This document shows positions 63,165 to 64,000 of a stretch of 64,000 bases of DNA, piece after piece. The notes under the pieces were generated by a model that was given only the letters and a program-made list of their open reading frames with translations, was not told where the DNA came from and did no database searches. Position 1 is the stretch's first letter; each line of letters starts with the position of its first letter. This stretch comes from Sphingobacterium olei (GTDB lineage Bacteria; Bacteroidota; Bacteroidia; Sphingobacteriales; Sphingobacteriaceae). Both the position numbers and the translations under genes were made by a program. The stretch covers positions 248,001 through 312,000 of the forward strand of contig NZ_SUME01000005.1 in assembly GCF_005048855.1 (NCBI RefSeq), in the 5' to 3' direction.

Positions 63165-64000
63165 ATGATAGTTCGAAACGATAAAAAATTTATCCCAGTG
63201 ATGCTTATGCCTTTTCAGGAGGATGGAGCAATTGATTATACCGCACTGGCGGAGCTTGTTGAATATTATTTAGACGCAGGAGCGGGCGGGTTATTTGCCA
63301 ACTGCCTGTCGAGTGAAATGTTTAATCTGTCGAAAGAAGAAATGCTAAAGTCCGTTTCTTTTATTGTGGAAAAAGTCAACGGGCGTGTCCCTATCGTGGC
63401 GACGGGAACGTTTGAGGATAGCTTAGAAAATCAGGCGCAGTTTGTGCGGGAAATCTATGCGACGGGCGTAGATGCAGTCATTGCAATTACCGGATTGCTC
63501 GCAAAAGAAGACGATAGTGAAGAAACGTTCCGTAGGAATGTAGAAAATTTGCTAGAATGGACAGCGGATGTGCCTTTGGGCTTTTATGAATGTCCGGCAC
63601 CGTATAAGAGAATTATTCAACCGGAATTTTTGGGCCAACTTGCAAAGACAGGTCGAATTAAATACCATAAAGACACTTCCTTGGATATGAGGAGTATCGA
63701 AGCTAAAATAAGGGAGACCGCGGGTTGTGTGGATTTTGGTTTGTATGATGCGTACATGGCGCATGCTGTGGATTCCCTGAAAGCGGGATCGGCAGGACTT
63801 TCCTGTATTCAAGGTAATTATTTTCCGGAAATGATCGTCTGGCTTTGCGATAACTACAACCGGGTGGATAAGCAACATGCGGTTGCTCAGGTGCAAAGTT
63901 TTTTGATCGACCATATGGAGGTGATGCATTATGCGTACCCGACATCCGCTAAATATGTGTTGCATAAATTGGGGTATACTATTCCCGTACGGAGTAGACG
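63165..64000 (+). CDS. DapA-family aldolase/lyase, C-terminus beyond window
   Basis: The ATG at 63165 opens a frame of 278 codons that runs off the right edge. FIPVMLMPFQEDGAIDYTAL is the start of the DapA/N-acetylneuraminate lyase family. GGLFANCLSSEMFNLSKEE takes the place of the usual GTTGE loop. The Tyr of YECPAP (141) and the Schiff-base Lys169 in YHKDTS are present, as is YDAYMAHAVDSLKAGSAGLS. True DapA is about 290-300 aa, so only a short tail is missing. The unusual loop suggests a keto-acid aldolase or sugar-acid dehydratase rather than lysine synthesis. It forms an operon with the symporter. Confidence 0.9.
   Translation, partial: MIVRNDKKFIPVMLMPFQEDGAIDYTALAELVEYYLDAGAGGLFANCLSSEMFNLSKEEMLKSVSFIVEKVNGRVPIVATGTFEDSLENQAQFVREIYATGVDAVIAITGLLAKEDDSEETFRRNVENLLEWTADVPLGFYECPAPYKRIIQPEFLGQLAKTGRIKYHKDTSLDMRSIEAKIRETAGCVDFGLYDAYMAHAVDSLKAGSAGLSCIQGNYFPEMIVWLCDNYNRVDKQHAVAQVQSFLIDHMEVMHYAYPTSAKYVLHKLGYTIPVRSR

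Overview
The window comes from a Bacteroidota chromosome, most likely the family Sphingobacteriaceae. Five SusC-type receptors, three SusD lipoproteins, DUF5123 and DUF5017 surface lipoproteins, and promoters of the TTTG-N19/20-TAnnTTTG type all point that way. No rRNA, tRNA, insertion sequence or CRISPR array was recognised. Everything here was read by eye, without database searches.

Layout. (1) 1-2232, minus: a SusC receptor cut by the window edge, followed by a gene-poor stretch holding the C-terminal fossil of a DUF4143-type ATPase. (2) 2846-7258, plus: a type I secretion-like operon (ABC protein, HlyD-type adaptor, TolC-type channel) whose ATPase has lost most catalytic motifs. (3) 7432-9318, plus: a LOV-domain (blue-light) histidine kinase and a stand-alone receiver protein. 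(4) 9536-16907, minus: a susC-susD-DUF5123 operon ending at a strong terminator beside a (TAA)15 microsatellite. (5) 17596-18663, plus: a membrane-anchored endonuclease/exonuclease/phosphatase-family protein.

(6) 19166-49068 is a large polysaccharide-utilisation locus. It holds two tandem susC-susD pairs, a DUF5017 lipoprotein, an SGNH esterase-GH5 fusion, a GntR/UTRA regulator, an MFS transporter, an arabinose-isomerase-like enzyme, an unrecognised 843-aa exported protein, an SGNH hydrolase, a GH3 beta-glucosidase and a GH140 (apiosidase-type) hydrolase. These are followed by a GMC oxidoreductase with its small subunit, an AraR-like GntR regulator, and a FAD/Fe-S oxidoreductase fusion. Two of its transcription units start from near-identical promoter-operator modules (TATGTTTG-N7-TTAAC-N7-GTTAA), so it looks like one regulon. 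The enzymes suggest that an acetylated, possibly apiose- or arabinose-bearing plant glycan is deacetylated and cut at the surface or in the periplasm, taken up, isomerised, and partly oxidised by flavoproteins.

(7) 49227-56712 is a scarred region. It contains a frameshifted Crp/Fnr pseudogene, a DUF202 membrane protein, the 3' fossil of an endonuclease gene related to the one at 17.6 kb, an intact dTDP-rhamnose operon (rfbBCD, rfbA), a head-to-head junction of two truncated genes (a beta-barrel protein and a GH43 enzyme), an intact Crp/Fnr regulator and a TagD-like nucleotidyltransferase. (8) 56762-64000: aldose-1-epimerase-like protein, class 1 fructose-bisphosphatase, GH43 arabinofuranosidase-type lipoprotein, a second AraR-like regulator closely similar to the first, a sodium:solute symporter, and a DapA-family protein cut by the window end. 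This last block looks like an arabinose or pentose satellite locus under the paralogous regulator.
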